The notes beneath the pieces were generated by a model. That model had not been told where the DNA came from and made no database searches. It was given only the letters and a program-made list of their open reading frames with translations. From Epiperipatus broadwayi (Eukaryota; Onychophora; Udeonychophora; Euonychophora; Peripatidae), in NCBI GenBank assembly GCA_028023455.1, contig JAQFVV010000030.1:6590501-6654500 (forward strand): 64,000 bases of DNA. The letters are read 5' to 3'. The position numbers and the translations under genes were made by a program. Below are positions 50,525 to 61,123 of this stretch, piece by piece. Position 1 is the stretch's first letter; each line of letters starts with the position of its first letter.

Positions 50525-50667
50525 TGTAATTATAAATTTATTTAAACGCACATTGATTATGTAAGTAATATTTATTAAGGCTGTAGCCTCAAGCACATGC
50601 GTATAAAAATGCGATAGTAGGGACCTCTACAGGCCTTAAACCACAAGCTTACTCTTTGAAAGAAAAG
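50525..50667 (-). mobile_element. Family L element, 5'-truncated
   Basis: Starts with the L terminus on the minus strand (TGTAATTATAAATTTATT complement side) and runs to GATAGTAGGGACCTCTACAG and AAACCACAAGCTTA. Flanked by ATTGGATAGT (50515-50524 and 50668-50677). Single orientation, no palindrome. Confidence 0.82.
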
Positions 50668-50679
50668 ATTGGATAGTAT

Positions 50680-50980
50680 AAAAGAATTAAAAGTGATTTT
50701 TAAATGTATGAATGTAATCCTGACTTTGTTAAAGATGACTAATATCTAGAATCTAATTTCAGATTTGGGTATAACATTGATCCAATAGCCCTTGATCGCG
50801 CATTCCCATAGATGGCTTTGAATTAGAATACTCAATTATTGCTTCTAATGAAAAACTACCTTATTACTTGATATATTTTTTGATTTTTTTTTTACTAAAA
50901 ATAGTTTCAAATAAATATTTAATAGAAATTAATATTAAAATTTTTTTTGTAAAATCCTAAAAAATTTTCCTTTTTAATAT
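50680..50980. other. Unassigned AT-rich sequence
   Basis: No recognisable feature. Confidence 0.4.
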
Positions 50981-50984
50981 AAAC

Positions 50985-51180
50985 TGAGCACTGATTATAT
51001 ATATATGTGTGGGAGATGATAATCTGGACCAACTGATGAGTGCTGGTCTAGCATGAAATACATATATTGGTGATTATTTATCTTTTCTACATGTGTGTGG
51101 TCATGTGTATCAGTTGTATGAGATAGTGTGGATAGTTGAAGGGTGCTTGAAAATCTGAGTTCAAATCCCCTATACTTACA
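50985..51180 (+). mobile_element. Family K element, plus orientation
   Basis: Starts near TGAGCACTGATTATATA, carries a hammerhead (51018-51081), TATGAGATAGTGTGGATAG, and a B-box-like GAGTTCAAATCCCC ending near 51171. Another K copy in opposite orientation begins about 55 bp downstream. Confidence 0.75.
51018..51081 (+). ncRNA. Hammerhead ribozyme, type I, family K copy 4
   Basis: Outer stem I strand GATAATC, bulge TGG, inner ACCAA, core CTGATGA (51033-51039), stem II GTGCT-GGTCT-AGCAT, GAAA (51055-51058), stem III TACATA, then U-A (predicted cleavage after 51066), then TTGGT and GATTATT. Core fully intact. Confidence 0.8.
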
Positions 51181-51229
51181 ATTAAAGCTCCCAGGTTTGT
51201 GAAGAGTGCCTGATTTTCAAATATTATAA

Positions 51230-51610
51230 TAATTGAAATACAGGCTTATTATATACCTGTATCAATATATGTAATATATAGGGTATATGAGCACACACTT
51301 TCACATGACTCACGACTCTCCACTATATCTCATAACACTGATAGACTTGAACACAGATATGCCAAAAAGATAAATAATCACCAATATACGTATTTCATGC
51401 TAAACTAGCAATCATCAGTTGGTCCAGATTATCATCTCTACACATATATGCAATAAGTGCTCAGATATATATTAAGATAGCCAATCTTCATACTTTAATG
51501 GACAGGCTTCAATCCACTCCACACTCCAACTCTTCAACCGTCCATCCAATTGAAAATTTGATGATGGAACGCTCAAAGGCCACCCTGAGGCCGAGATTCT
51601 CGTCATTTTT
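51230..51610 (-). mobile_element. Family K element, minus orientation
   Basis: Contains the K terminus hairpin region (CAGGCTTATTATATACCTG), the GAGCACACACTTTCACATGA block, a hammerhead at 51374-51434 and the 5' block with GATGATGGAACGCTC. Confidence 0.78.
51374..51434 (-). ncRNA. Hammerhead ribozyme, type I, family K copy 5
   Basis: Core CTGATGA (51412-51418), stem II TGCT/AGCA with mismatched closing bases, GAAA (51393-51396), palindromic stem III TACGTA, U-A, TTGGT. Core bases intact. Confidence 0.78.
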
Positions 51611-51619
51611 ATTATAAGA

Positions 51620-52305
51620 ACTTGTTAAAAAATATAGACGGTTTAAAAAACATTAACCTGCTATAAAAACATTAAAGACATGAGATACTAAGTAAGAAAA
51701 AATAATTAATATAGATAGTAGTAGATTGACAGTCTTAAAAGATAAAAATTCCCGGATCAAAACTCTATCTGATTCTTCTTAGTGCACAAGTATCACGTGA
51801 TCTCTCGAAGCTATTATTCATTTGATTATTCGTTTTTAGTATTATTATTATTTCAGATATTATAATTTTCGTATTTTTTTTCATGCTCTCCACCCCCCGT
51901 CTCACCACTCCTTCATCCTCCTCCTAACCCTAGATAATCAGTATTTATAATTAAATAAACGGAAATAATGAAAAAAAAAAACATTACACATAGTGTGTCA
52001 GCGGTATGAGATAGCGTGAATAGCTGAGGGTCGGGTGAAAGTCTGAGTTCAACCCCCCTATATATTACACATATATGTAAATTTAAAAATATCTACATAC
52101 AATAAAATAGAATTGTGCTTATTATTACTATTTATTTATTTACTTACCTTATGATTTTTATTTAGGCAGCTTAACTATTAACAAAATAGAAAAAAAAAGC
52201 CATAGAGATTCCAACCAGGAGAGAGATTTAATGGTGGCTTTAATAAATCCTTCAATTCTTCTACTATAGCCATAGATTCAACAGCTATTAATAATGTGGT
52301 TCATG
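51620..52305. other. Unassigned sequence with a K-end fragment
   Basis: Only a short K-like end is recognised at about 52000-52066 (GTATGAGATAGCGTGAATAG and GAGTTCAACCCCCC). Confidence 0.4.
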
Positions 52306-52688
52306 GTTTATATCAAGAGTTCCCAATCTTTTTTTGGCCACAGACCCCTTTACCAAAAACTTTTAAAACTGTGGATACACGATATTGAATATTTCACTAG
52401 ATGTCAAACTTTTCAGTTTATTCACTTATAATTAATGATTGAAAAAGATAAAAGGACTACAGAATATGGCATCATCTTGTGCAAGATTTAATATCGAAAC
52501 CTGCACTAACAAAAATTAAAGCAAAAAAATATTAGCAGAGTTCTTTTTTTAATTTTTGACATTTATGAAATAAATATGTAAATTCAAAATAAGTACAAAT
52601 ATTGAAATCACTTTATTAAACATACAAATGAAGTGAAAACGTCAACATATTCAGATAGAATTAGACATCAGCAAAATAACAATGAAAG

Positions 52689-52794
52689 GTCTTGCATTGG
52701 TGGTCGAGAGGTCAGCGTGACTGCCTTGCACTTGCAAGCAGTTGCCCGGGTTGCAGGTTCGTGTCCCGGCCGATGCTATGACATTTAAAAAAAA
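52689..52794 (+). mobile_element. tRNA-derived SINE inside hAT
   Basis: From TCTTGCATTGGTGGTCGAGA to a poly-A run, with a CTTGCACTTGCAAG expansion in the anticodon loop. Flanked by AAAATARCAATGAAAG (52673-52688 and 52795-52810, one mismatch). Younger than the host hAT. Confidence 0.87.
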
Positions 52795-52879
52795 AAATAG
52801 CAATGAAAGATTTTAATGAGAATTATAAATAAATTATCTTGGAAAACTAAATTTAATGAGATGGTTGCACCTGGTGATC

Positions 52880-54480
52880 TATCAACAATTTATCTATGTT
52901 CAGTTTCAAATTAGTGAGTTGCATTCTCAAATCTCCACATTCAGTGATACATAATCGGTGTCTATTCTGAAGCAGGTTTAAAACTGCACTGAAGCCATTC
53001 TCTATCAGATACAAGATCATGGAAATGACAGCAAATACTTTTGTACAACAGTTCTTAGAGCTAGGTACAGAAATGGAATATCATGTTGCAGCCAAAACTT
53101 TTGATAACCCTGTTTGAACTGTACCTTGAGATCCTCATTCATGCTGATGGTTATCAGCTCATCTTGAAAAATTATATTTGGTTCTGCACTAGTAGTGTAT
53201 AGGTTTATTATCCAGTCTGGTATTTCCAATGATAGACTATTTTCGAACCTAGTTTTGAAATCTAAGCGAAAAGCCCTCCAAGTGGTTGATGTACAGCAAG
53301 ATTTTTTTTTTCTTGGATTGTGCCATCTTAAATAAGTTGGGGAACTGGGAAAGCTCAGATCTTGCAATATTTTGCTTAAAAAACATTAATCTGACAACAA
53401 AAGCTGATATGACTGATTTTGTTTTGATGAGACATCATTAAATTTCCCAAATTTGTCAGTTAAATTAGTAATAGCTGTTTTATTCTTAAGTAAATTTTCT
53501 TTCAAACTGGATCCTTGTCTTCAAAAGACTCTAAAACAGATTGAAAAAAGTGCAAAAAATCTTACCAAACATAAACCTTTTGAAATCCAGCGGATTTCAG
53601 TTTGGAGAACCAATTGATAGAAATCTTTGTCGCTTTCCTCACATAAATGAGCAAACGTTTAGTATTCAAAGTGTTACTTCAAATTTTGTTCACAGTTGTT
53701 ATAACAAACTGAAGTGATTGATGCACTTTGTTGCTAAGATTCTTGGCTATTAAATGTTTCCTATCGATTAAACAGTAAACTGCAAGCATTTCAGGTATGT
53801 GTTGTTTTAGGTAACTTATAAAACTGCAATAACAACCAATCATAGCTGGTGCTCCATCTCTCCCAATAGATATTATATTTGTCAATGGAATCACTTTTCC
53901 CCTAAAAAATAGCTACATTAAATTAAAAATCAATTCACCTCTTTTGTCAGTTTTCAAAGTTCTAGAAAAAAGCAGTTTTTCACGCACTTCCTGATCTTGA
54001 ATAGAGCGAACATACACCAGCAACAAAGCTTCATTACCGGATAATGTTGACTTGTCCCATTGGATGGAAAAAACATTTTTTTTGCAAATGATTACGCAAA
54101 CAGTTTTTCACATCATGACTCATTTCATCAATATGTCTTTGAACTGTGTTATTGTTCAAAGGAATTCTTTTTATAACATCTTGTACAGGTTTGTGGAGTA
54201 CAGTGTTCAATACCTCTATGATGGCCAGTAGAATCAATTTCTCCCCCTTAGTGTCTGGCTTGTCAGATTTTGTGATGAGTAGCAATATGTTACATGATGC
54301 CCTTAATCCATCATCATTTTGCTTCAATGATGAAACAAATATATTATGTATTGTAGTTCTCTTCAGAATTTTATCTTTAAATGATTGAAAGTGTGACAAA
54401 TCTTTTTCTTTTTTGTCAGGGTGAATTCTGTTCAAGTGAACTGCTAGTTTTGATGGTTCATAGAATCATTGCTAAAGACT
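52880..54480 (-). pseudogene. ZBED5-like hAT transposase, broken
   Basis: Minus-strand pieces in order: 54435-54034 with 'ILLLITKSDKP', 'KPVQDVIKRIPLNNNTVQRH' and 'IDEMSHDVKN'; then in another frame 'WDKSTLSGNEALLLVYVRS', holding the first catalytic Asp region; 53894-53679 with 'NIISIGRDGAPAMIGCY' (second Asp region), 'AVYCLIDRKHLIAKNLSNK' and 'QSLQFVITTVNKI'; 53367-53017 with 'LEIPDWIINLYT', 'NEDLKVQFKQGYQKFWLQ' and 'VVQKYLLSFP'; finally 53016-52880 in a new frame with 'GFSAVLNLL' and 'ECGDLRMQL', the hAT dimerisation region. The order and spacing match the ZBED5/SCAND3-like transposase family. Several frameshifts and stops separate the pieces. The upstream zinc finger region (54480-54600) is barely recognisable. 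Confidence 0.85.
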
Positions 54481-55209
54481 TTTTACATATGAGGCACATT
54501 GGCAAATGTTTGCTTGATAATGACGGGACAAATTCTAGCTTCAAATAGACCAAGCTGTACTGTTTGCATTTCTTTTTTGGTTGTCATATTATTTTCATAA
54601 GAAATAAAAACTTTTCAATTTCGACAAGTCCTGGGATAAAAAAAAAACAATGAAGTATGTACTTATTTGAAACAGATTTTTGTTCAAACTCAAATAAATA
54701 AACTGTGTCCTTTGATTTTCTTTTTCATAGTAATAAATAATTATATTCAAAGTTCAAATCACAAATAAGTACATGTCACATTAAACAAGCTAATTTATAG
54801 TGTTTTATGAAAGCATGATCGTACAAGACTGATATATTCTGCTAATATCGAATATCGTCCGCATCCCACTGCGAGCAAGTGCGGACATGCAACGATGTTT
54901 TGTGTCTGCACTTGCTTTGATATGTTCAATAAGACAATGTACAGATATGTTTGTGTTACATGTATTTTCATGCATTTTTATGTGTGACTCTTTTAATGAC
55001 ACATTTTATCTTTTCATTCTCAGGTTTGGTAGTAATGTGTTTAAAGTATTGTTTGAATTATTTTACTTCTTAATTAGATACCTACTGAAATCATAGTAAG
55101 AGGGTTTATTTTTGCTGCTGTGGATCACCAAATTTTTTTGTTGAAACTATTGACCCCTCAACCCCAGGGAGTCAATATCAAACACTTTGGGAACTCTTGG
55201 TTTATATTA

Positions 55210-56230
55210 ACCCTTATCTATATAGATAAATGGCTGTTAAATTCTCTTTATGAAGCAGGTGAATGCAGTGATCATGGGTTGACTGGTAAGTCCACGAATA
55301 TTAAATCCAGGTGGCTTTATTGTTAGATCTGTGAAAATAAATTTGTTTGGAGCTTCACACGAATTTCCATTTTTTAATCAGTAATAAATTTTAGTATTAC
55401 TATTGACGATATTAACAAGATTAGATTATAGAGAACAGACTTAATGCAGAAAATAAAACATGAATATTAAAGTATAATATCAAAAAATATCTGCCATTTA
55501 CAGAATAGTAAATTGTACAAATTTTATTTTAGATTTAATCACTAATATTTACCTTTCCTAAATTAAAAAATAATAATATGAATTTTGATGGTGAATTATA
55601 GTTATCTTCATCATAATTAGTATTATTATATCAAAATGATTTTGGCACAAATAAATATCAATGTAGATTTATGACCATGAATAATATTGTTTAGACAGAC
55701 ATTTATTATCGTATTATTAAGATCTACAACTTTTTTTTTTAACATTAAAATAAATTTATATTTAAAAAATATAATGAAAAAATAAAAACTTATCTGATAG
55801 TTAGCTAAGACTTTGGGTAAGACATTAATTTCGGTCAAATAATGGATTGCAATAACTTTTGAAGCGATCCCATAACTTAGGAAAAACTATTATAATTTTA
55901 AACTAAATAAATATACTTGTTATCAAATTCAAATGATCAAAATTGGTAATAAAATGGATCCTGCAGAAAAATAATTGATTAATTTCCATAAATATTTGCT
56001 TTTATTTCTTTTTAAATATCATTTGATTCAAAATATGCTAAAATTTAGTAATTGTACTATTTACTTATATAAACTAGTTCCCAACAGAATTGAACTACCA
56101 ATACAATTACTGTATGCATATCCAGAAAAAAAAAAATCAATTGAATAGCATATAACAGACCAACAATTCCTATTTTTTGTTGCATTGTTATTATTGATAA
56201 TTTAATACTATATATATATGTGCTGTACGC
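55210..56230. other. Unassigned AT-rich sequence
   Basis: No recognisable feature. Confidence 0.4.
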
Positions 56231-56233
56231 ACA

Positions 56234-56687
56234 GGTGATGAAGCTAGTCTATATAATCAAAGCAAATTTAAAATACTATTTTAGCTAAGCGCTTTCGAGA
56301 GACTTCTTGCTCTCATGTTCATAGCTATTATCTTATTAAAAACTGCTTTATGTATGCAAAATAATGCGAATTAGTTATAACTGCCATTTTCGGGACAGGG
56401 CAAAGCAGGCTGCTCTTCTATTAACGGACTTAGGATCGCTTGCTATGTGTAATGCTTCTCTGATCTTGCATTTAGCGTTGTGTCTTTCTGAGCAAATGAT
56501 GTTAGCAGACGTGGGTTCGAATCTATGCCCTGTTGTTTTTTCATGCTCAAGAAAGATGGAATTGCCTTCCTATTTGGTTTTAGTTTTATTGTAAAGGTAT
56601 GAGAGCAAGAAGTCTCTCGAAAGCACTCAGCTAAAATAGTATTTTATATTTGCTGTCGATTATATAACTAGCTTTATTATATAGTAT
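56234..56687. mobile_element. Foldback element, family M
   Basis: Terminal inverted repeats of about 85-90 bp (TAGCTAAGCGCTTTCGAGAG and complement inside, GAAGCTAGTCTATATAAT outside). Each arm has a five-pair hairpin GAGAG...CTCTC directly followed by GAAAG. The about 270-bp interior is less AT-rich and includes a B-box-like GTGGGTTCGAATC near 56512 followed by a T run. It could be a MITE carrying a tRNA-derived segment. No clear target duplication. Confidence 0.6.
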
Positions 56688-56689
56688 TT

Positions 56690-57150
56690 TACAACTTAAT
56701 GAAGTAAATAATTCAATTATTGATCATTTAAGTATTTTATCATTGTAAAATAATATTTTATCATATTTTAAGAGTGGAATGTAATGCCTGAAACAAACAC
56801 AAAGAATGGAAAACATTTTTTAAACATGCATAATTGATTTGACGCAGATTATTATTTAAAAAATGAATTACACAAGCAAATATTTTTAAAAAATTTAATT
56901 CATAATTAGCTAGCAATCAGTAGTATTCTGTTAAACTCATAATTAAATCATCATAGAGAGAGAAATGATTAAAGAAACATTTCTATAAGTCAGTGGTTTA
57001 TTTAAGAATAAAACTGAAATTATATCTGCAATTAATAATGTGCAATTTTTGCATAGATCTGTTGCGCATTTTATAGAAATTATCAATTGCGATTTTGTTG
57101 AATAACTGACTGAAAATATTAACAACTGTATTTGCAACTTTACAAATTCA
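56690..57150. other. Unassigned AT-rich sequence
   Basis: No recognisable feature. Confidence 0.4.
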
Positions 57151-57385
57151 TTAACATAATTTATGGCTATAACCTTAAGACCATGCACTTGGAAAACGAC
57201 AGTAGGGACCTCTACAAATCTTAATACAAGATCGACAGTAGGAACCTCTACAAATCTGTGTTAAGATTTGTAGAGATCCCTACTGTCGTTTTTCAAGTGC
57301 ATAGTCTTAAGGTTATAGCCTTAATATATATTACTTTACTTATGTTATGTATAGAGTTTGCAAAACAAACTCTTAACAAGCTTTG

Positions 57386-57449
57386 AAAATACCCTCAACC
57401 CCAGACCGGTTTCTGCATCTAGCGTCATCAGTGAGGTGTTAGGATATTC
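57386..57449 (-). ncRNA. Hammerhead ribozyme, type I, family B
   Basis: Core CTGATGA (57425-57431), stem II CGCTAGATGCA (closing pair mismatched here), GAAA, palindromic stem III CCGG, TC, then TGGGGTTGAGGGTATT pairing with AATATCC...ACACCTCA. Confidence 0.8.
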
Positions 57450-57756
57450 ATTAGATTAAAAATACTAGGACTAGCCCAGCACTTTATCTAATGTATAACT
57501 ATTGAGAAGAAAATCTGAAACTTTCAGACATCTATATGTCTAAAAATCCAGCTATCTAACTCAAATAGCCATATGGGACTGAACTAAGTTCAGATACACC
57601 ATATATTAATAGCTCTAGCAATATAAAATCACCAAAGCCTTAGTAATAAAAAATAAATTGATAAAAAAATCAAGATGTCTGAAAGTTTCAGATTTTCCTC
57701 TCAATAGTTATACATTAGATAAAGTGCTGGGCTAGTCCTAGTATTTTTAATCTAAT

Positions 57757-57819
57757 GAATATCCTAACACCTCACTGATGATGCTAGATGCAGAAACCGG
57801 TCTGGGGTTGAGGGTATTC
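57757..57819 (+). ncRNA. Hammerhead ribozyme, type I, family B
   Basis: Outer helix GAATATCC/GGGTATTC (8 bp, one G-U), internal loop, inner helix ACCTCA/TGGGGT (6 bp), core CTGATGA at 57775-57781, stem II TGC-TAGAT-GCA, GAAA at 57793-57796, stem III CCGG, predicted cleavage after C57802. The most complete hammerhead in the window. Confidence 0.85.
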
Positions 57820-57979
57820 TCAAAGCTTGTTAAGAGTTTGTTTTGCAAACTCTATATATAACATTTGTAGCACGAGCTTTATTAAAATTAGATCATGTGA
57901 CATCTGACTTGATTTTTTTTATCAATTACTTTACATAATGACTATGCACTTTGCAAATTTAATTATAACATAATTTACA

Positions 57980-58800
57980 TTTTTTTTTTTTATAAGAAGA
58001 AATCATGAAGTATATATATATTCATTGTGCTTTCAAAAACTATATAGAATAAGAAAGATAAAAAATCTTGGTTATAAAATTGTATTAATAACAAATATTG
58101 GGATAATTTCAATAATAAGAAAAATCCATGGATTTTGGACTAGGTTACCAAAGACAATGATTTTCTAAATTTTCTTTTGTACCATTACATTAATTAATAA
58201 CAGACGCTTTATTGTAAAATTCTTAATATGTATCTTATTATGGGAATCTGTATGAAAATTGCAAACAAAAAGTTTTCGGAGAAGAATATTTAAATGGCAA
58301 TTAGACAAAAATGAAACTGAATGTTTGGAATTATTATGTATCATGAAATGATCATAAGTTAAATTCAAGGAATATTTGTGCAGAAATTTTAGGATTTTTT
58401 TTTTAAATCAAGAAATGAAGCATACATTAAAGTTTTGTGATGGATTTAGCTTTCATGTGAACTAATTGTTTCACTTTTATAAACTTACCAAACATAAAAC
58501 AATAATTGTAATGCTTGGATATGTTAATAATTTCAAAACATAATACAGATATCTTTCCAATTGATGAAGAATCAATTTAAAAATTTCAGAAATACTTCCA
58601 TAAGTCAACATCAAGAACAAAGACAAATGTTATAAAAAATAATAACTCTTCTTCTAATTCGAGAGATATTCCAAGAATTTGCCAGATTAAAATAATTTTA
58701 TCTATTTGGTATTAGTGATTTGAAAAATATGTTTTTCTTTAACTATGGAGGAGGACTAAGCCTTTAAAATGATTTAAAGTTAAAAGTATATACTTTAGAT
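57980..58800. other. Unassigned AT-rich sequence
   Basis: No recognisable feature. Confidence 0.4.
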
Positions 58801-58814
58801 TTTAACAATCACTT

Positions 58815-58912
58815 TTTTTCTCATGTGTCATAGCATCAGCTGGAAGCGAACCTGTAACCCAGGACAACTGCTTGTAAAGCAGCTGTCGCTGACCTCTCGA
58901 CCACCAATGCTT
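58815..58912 (-). mobile_element. tRNA-derived SINE
   Basis: 'TATGACACATG' subfamily, minus strand, from poly-A complement to CCAATGCTTG. The run ACAATCACTTT occurs on both sides (about 58805 and 58913). Confidence 0.86.
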
Positions 58913-58924
58913 GACAATCACTTT

Positions 58925-60125
58925 GAAAATTAATGAACAAAAAAAATAGTTTCCTAATTTGAAACAAGATTGCATTTTAATATTTTTTTAGTCATTCATT
59001 AGATTGGAGATTATCCACTTTATGAATAATATTTTTGTAATATAATTTTCACTACACCACATTCATTAAAATTGCATTAAAATTCAGCAACATTTTTTTT
59101 TGCTTTACTTACTTATGTGAGCTAGATTTTTGATAATAATACTGTTCCTATCTCACAGACAATCAACAAGAATCCTGTGCAAGATAGTGGTAATAGTATA
59201 TCAAGATAATCAAAATTAATGAAATGCATATCTTCTTTGATTACTTAATAAACTTTTATGATTCCAATATAAATTTTTATTTTATACTGAATTTTATGTT
59301 TTGAAAATAAATATGTTATTTGATATATAATGTAATTATTGTTATTAATGTTATTATTATAACTATTATTAAAGAAAATTAGACATAGTTATTGGATTGC
59401 AAAAGACCAATAAAATATTTGGTTTGTTGCTTGGGAGGTCATACAACTCTCAAACACTAGGAACTGCAGTTTTGATTTCAATATAAGAAGTTTTAGATGA
59501 TGACCTGTGACTTTCCAATTTTGCTACACGGCACAGGGAAAGCAATTAAATGGTGAGTTACCTGTGAGATCAACTAATATTCAAACACCAGATATAGCCA
59601 GTTGTTCATCAATCCAAAAATCTTTAGTCCATAAGTCTATCCACTATGCTGCCACTGCAGTATAAAAATAATCAAATTATTTATCTCAAAATCACTGTTG
59701 TTTTTTAAAATACTACATCTTTTCTCGAATGTTAGAAAATACAGATTTGGTTCATACTAATCATTTATATAATCTGACAGTAATTTTTACAAATAATTTT
59801 TTGTTTTTATTTTTTATATTCATCATCATCATTTATTTGAGAAATGATAGAATAGGTCTTATATGGCAGTACTATCATATATATTTTTTGTTCAATTCTT
59901 TATACATTAATAATTTAATACTATCTTTCAAATTCTTTTCTCTTTTTTTTTCATCATCTCTATTTACTTATTCTTTTGTACATTTAGTAAAAGATGTAAA
60001 ATACTTTAAACATTCCTGTTAGTATTTCCAATAATTTTTAATATTGAAAATAAAGATATAAAGTTATTTTCATTTAACATCTCTATATAGTAAGTACCTT
60101 CCACTTCTCCTTCTTATTTGCCTTG
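58925..60125. other. Unassigned AT-rich sequence
   Basis: No recognisable feature. Confidence 0.4.
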
Positions 60126-60130
60126 CTGAA

Positions 60131-60710
60131 TTATATATGGTATAATACACCATATACCAGGGGTCCCCAGCCTTTTTGCACTTAAGAGCACATTCCATAA
60201 TACCGGCCAGGTGGTGGGCACCATTTATTTTTTCAACCAGGTGCGAGCACCATTTATTTTTTCAATGTAAATGTATAGTTGGATATTGTTAATAATACAC
60301 ATAATGTACCAAAAAATATTTATTTCAAAAATAAAATTTTAATATATAATTAACGTTTATATTTTTGCACGTAAAAGTATAGTATGCCCCACAATTTGAT
60401 TACAATATAATACAATAATTTATAAGAAATTTTAAACCTATGCCTGTGGGCATAGGGTTGGGGACCCCTGCCATATACTTTTTAATTTACACTTCACAAT
60501 GCACTTTTAACATATGATTTATTTTATCTTCTCTTGCTTACAGTTTCAACTGTCCAGCAGAAAGCTGTAGATTTGTTTTGTATATGTTTAACTGTTGTAG
60601 CTCTGATGATGACTGCTGGACAGTTGAAACTGTAAGCAAGAGGAGATAAAATAAATCATTTGTCATGAAGTGTAAATTAAGAAGTATATGGTATATTATA
60701 ATATGGTGTT
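60131..60710. mobile_element. Foldback element, family D, interrupted by a hAT MITE
   Basis: The left arm (60131-60157 plus 60471-60575) and right arm (60605-60710) are inverted copies, sharing ATACTTYTTAATTTACACTTC and TTATCTYCTCTTGCTTACAG. Each carries the CTGATGA/hairpin/GAAACTGTA motif; the right-arm copy (60608-60640) has stem GACT/AGTT with a wobble. The hAT MITE at 60158-60470 splits the left arm. Confidence 0.78.
60158..60470. mobile_element. hAT-type MITE, 313 bp
   Basis: Ends CAGGGGTCCCCAGCC and (minus strand) CAGGGGTCCCCAACC, 14 of 15 matching. Perfect 8-bp duplication CCATATAC (60150-60157 and 60471-60478). No coding capacity; the interior has a short duplicated GGTG(G/C)G(G/A)GCACCATTTATTTTTTC unit near 60212 and 60240. 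Confidence 0.93.
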
Positions 60711-60714
60711 CCTA

Positions 60715-61108
60715 TTAAAATTTATGATCTAGCTTTAAAATTGATATGCTATAATGAAGGTGTAAGCAATTGCAAGGTATACCATTGAAGATCAGATAAA
60801 ATTGCTTAGTCACTATCACTCAGTATCTATGTATTCTACCTATTTTCAGACAAAGAATTTAACGTATGAATGGTTAAAAAGTAATCTTAGTTTTTCAATG
60901 ATTTTTTTTTTTTTAAAATTTAAATAATGAAACTACTTTTATTAAATGTAATTGGCTTTTGGTTTTTATAAAAACTGACCAACTAATGAATTAACATGGA
61001 GACTTTTGATAATCATAAAAATCAATGGTTATGAAACTTTTTTATTATGCTACAAGTTTGTGAAATCCCTTCTTTCTTATGGAACTCAGTTCATTATTTA
61101 AAAAACCT
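60715..61108. other. Unassigned AT-rich sequence
   Basis: No recognisable feature. Confidence 0.4.
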
Positions 61109-61123
61109 TCTATTTAAACTATT

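Larger units (their letters stand above)
52314..55199 (-). mobile_element. Near-full-length hAT transposon
   Basis: 2,886 bp between matching ends CAAGAGTTCCCAA (left) and TTTGGGAACTCTTG (right), flanked by a perfect 8-bp duplication GTTTATAT (52306-52313 and 55200-55207). The coding strand is minus, with a broken ZBED5-like transposase at 52880-54480. A tRNA-derived SINE has inserted at 52689-52794. The complete ends and duplication show true DNA transposition, but the reading frame is too damaged for activity. Confidence 0.9.
57340..57924 (+). mobile_element. Family B palindromic element with two intact hammerheads
   Basis: Arms of about 190 bp around a 130-bp centre. Each arm has an intact hammerhead core. 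The right end carries GATCATGTGACATCTGACTT, the 3' end shared with J. It is flanked by ATTACTTTAC (57330-57339 and 57925-57934). The centre holds AACTAAGTTCAG and ATAGCCATATGGG, sequence blocks also present in H, I and A units. Confidence 0.88.
57164..57965 (+). mobile_element. Family L foldback, interrupted by family B
   Basis: Inverted L arms at 57166-57235 and 57247-57325 (GTAGGGACCTCTACAAATC, AGGTTATAGCC) continue, after the B insertion, as AATGACTATGCACTTTGCAA and the L terminus at 57955-57965. A 12-bp repeat TAACATAATTTA flanks the composite (57152-57163 and 57966-57977). Removing B and one copy of its duplication restores a continuous L element. Confidence 0.85.

Noticed and set aside
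47059-55207. One large composite transposon spanning both hAT ends
   Set aside because: Each hAT has its own distinct 8-bp duplication and end sequence, so they are two independent insertions.
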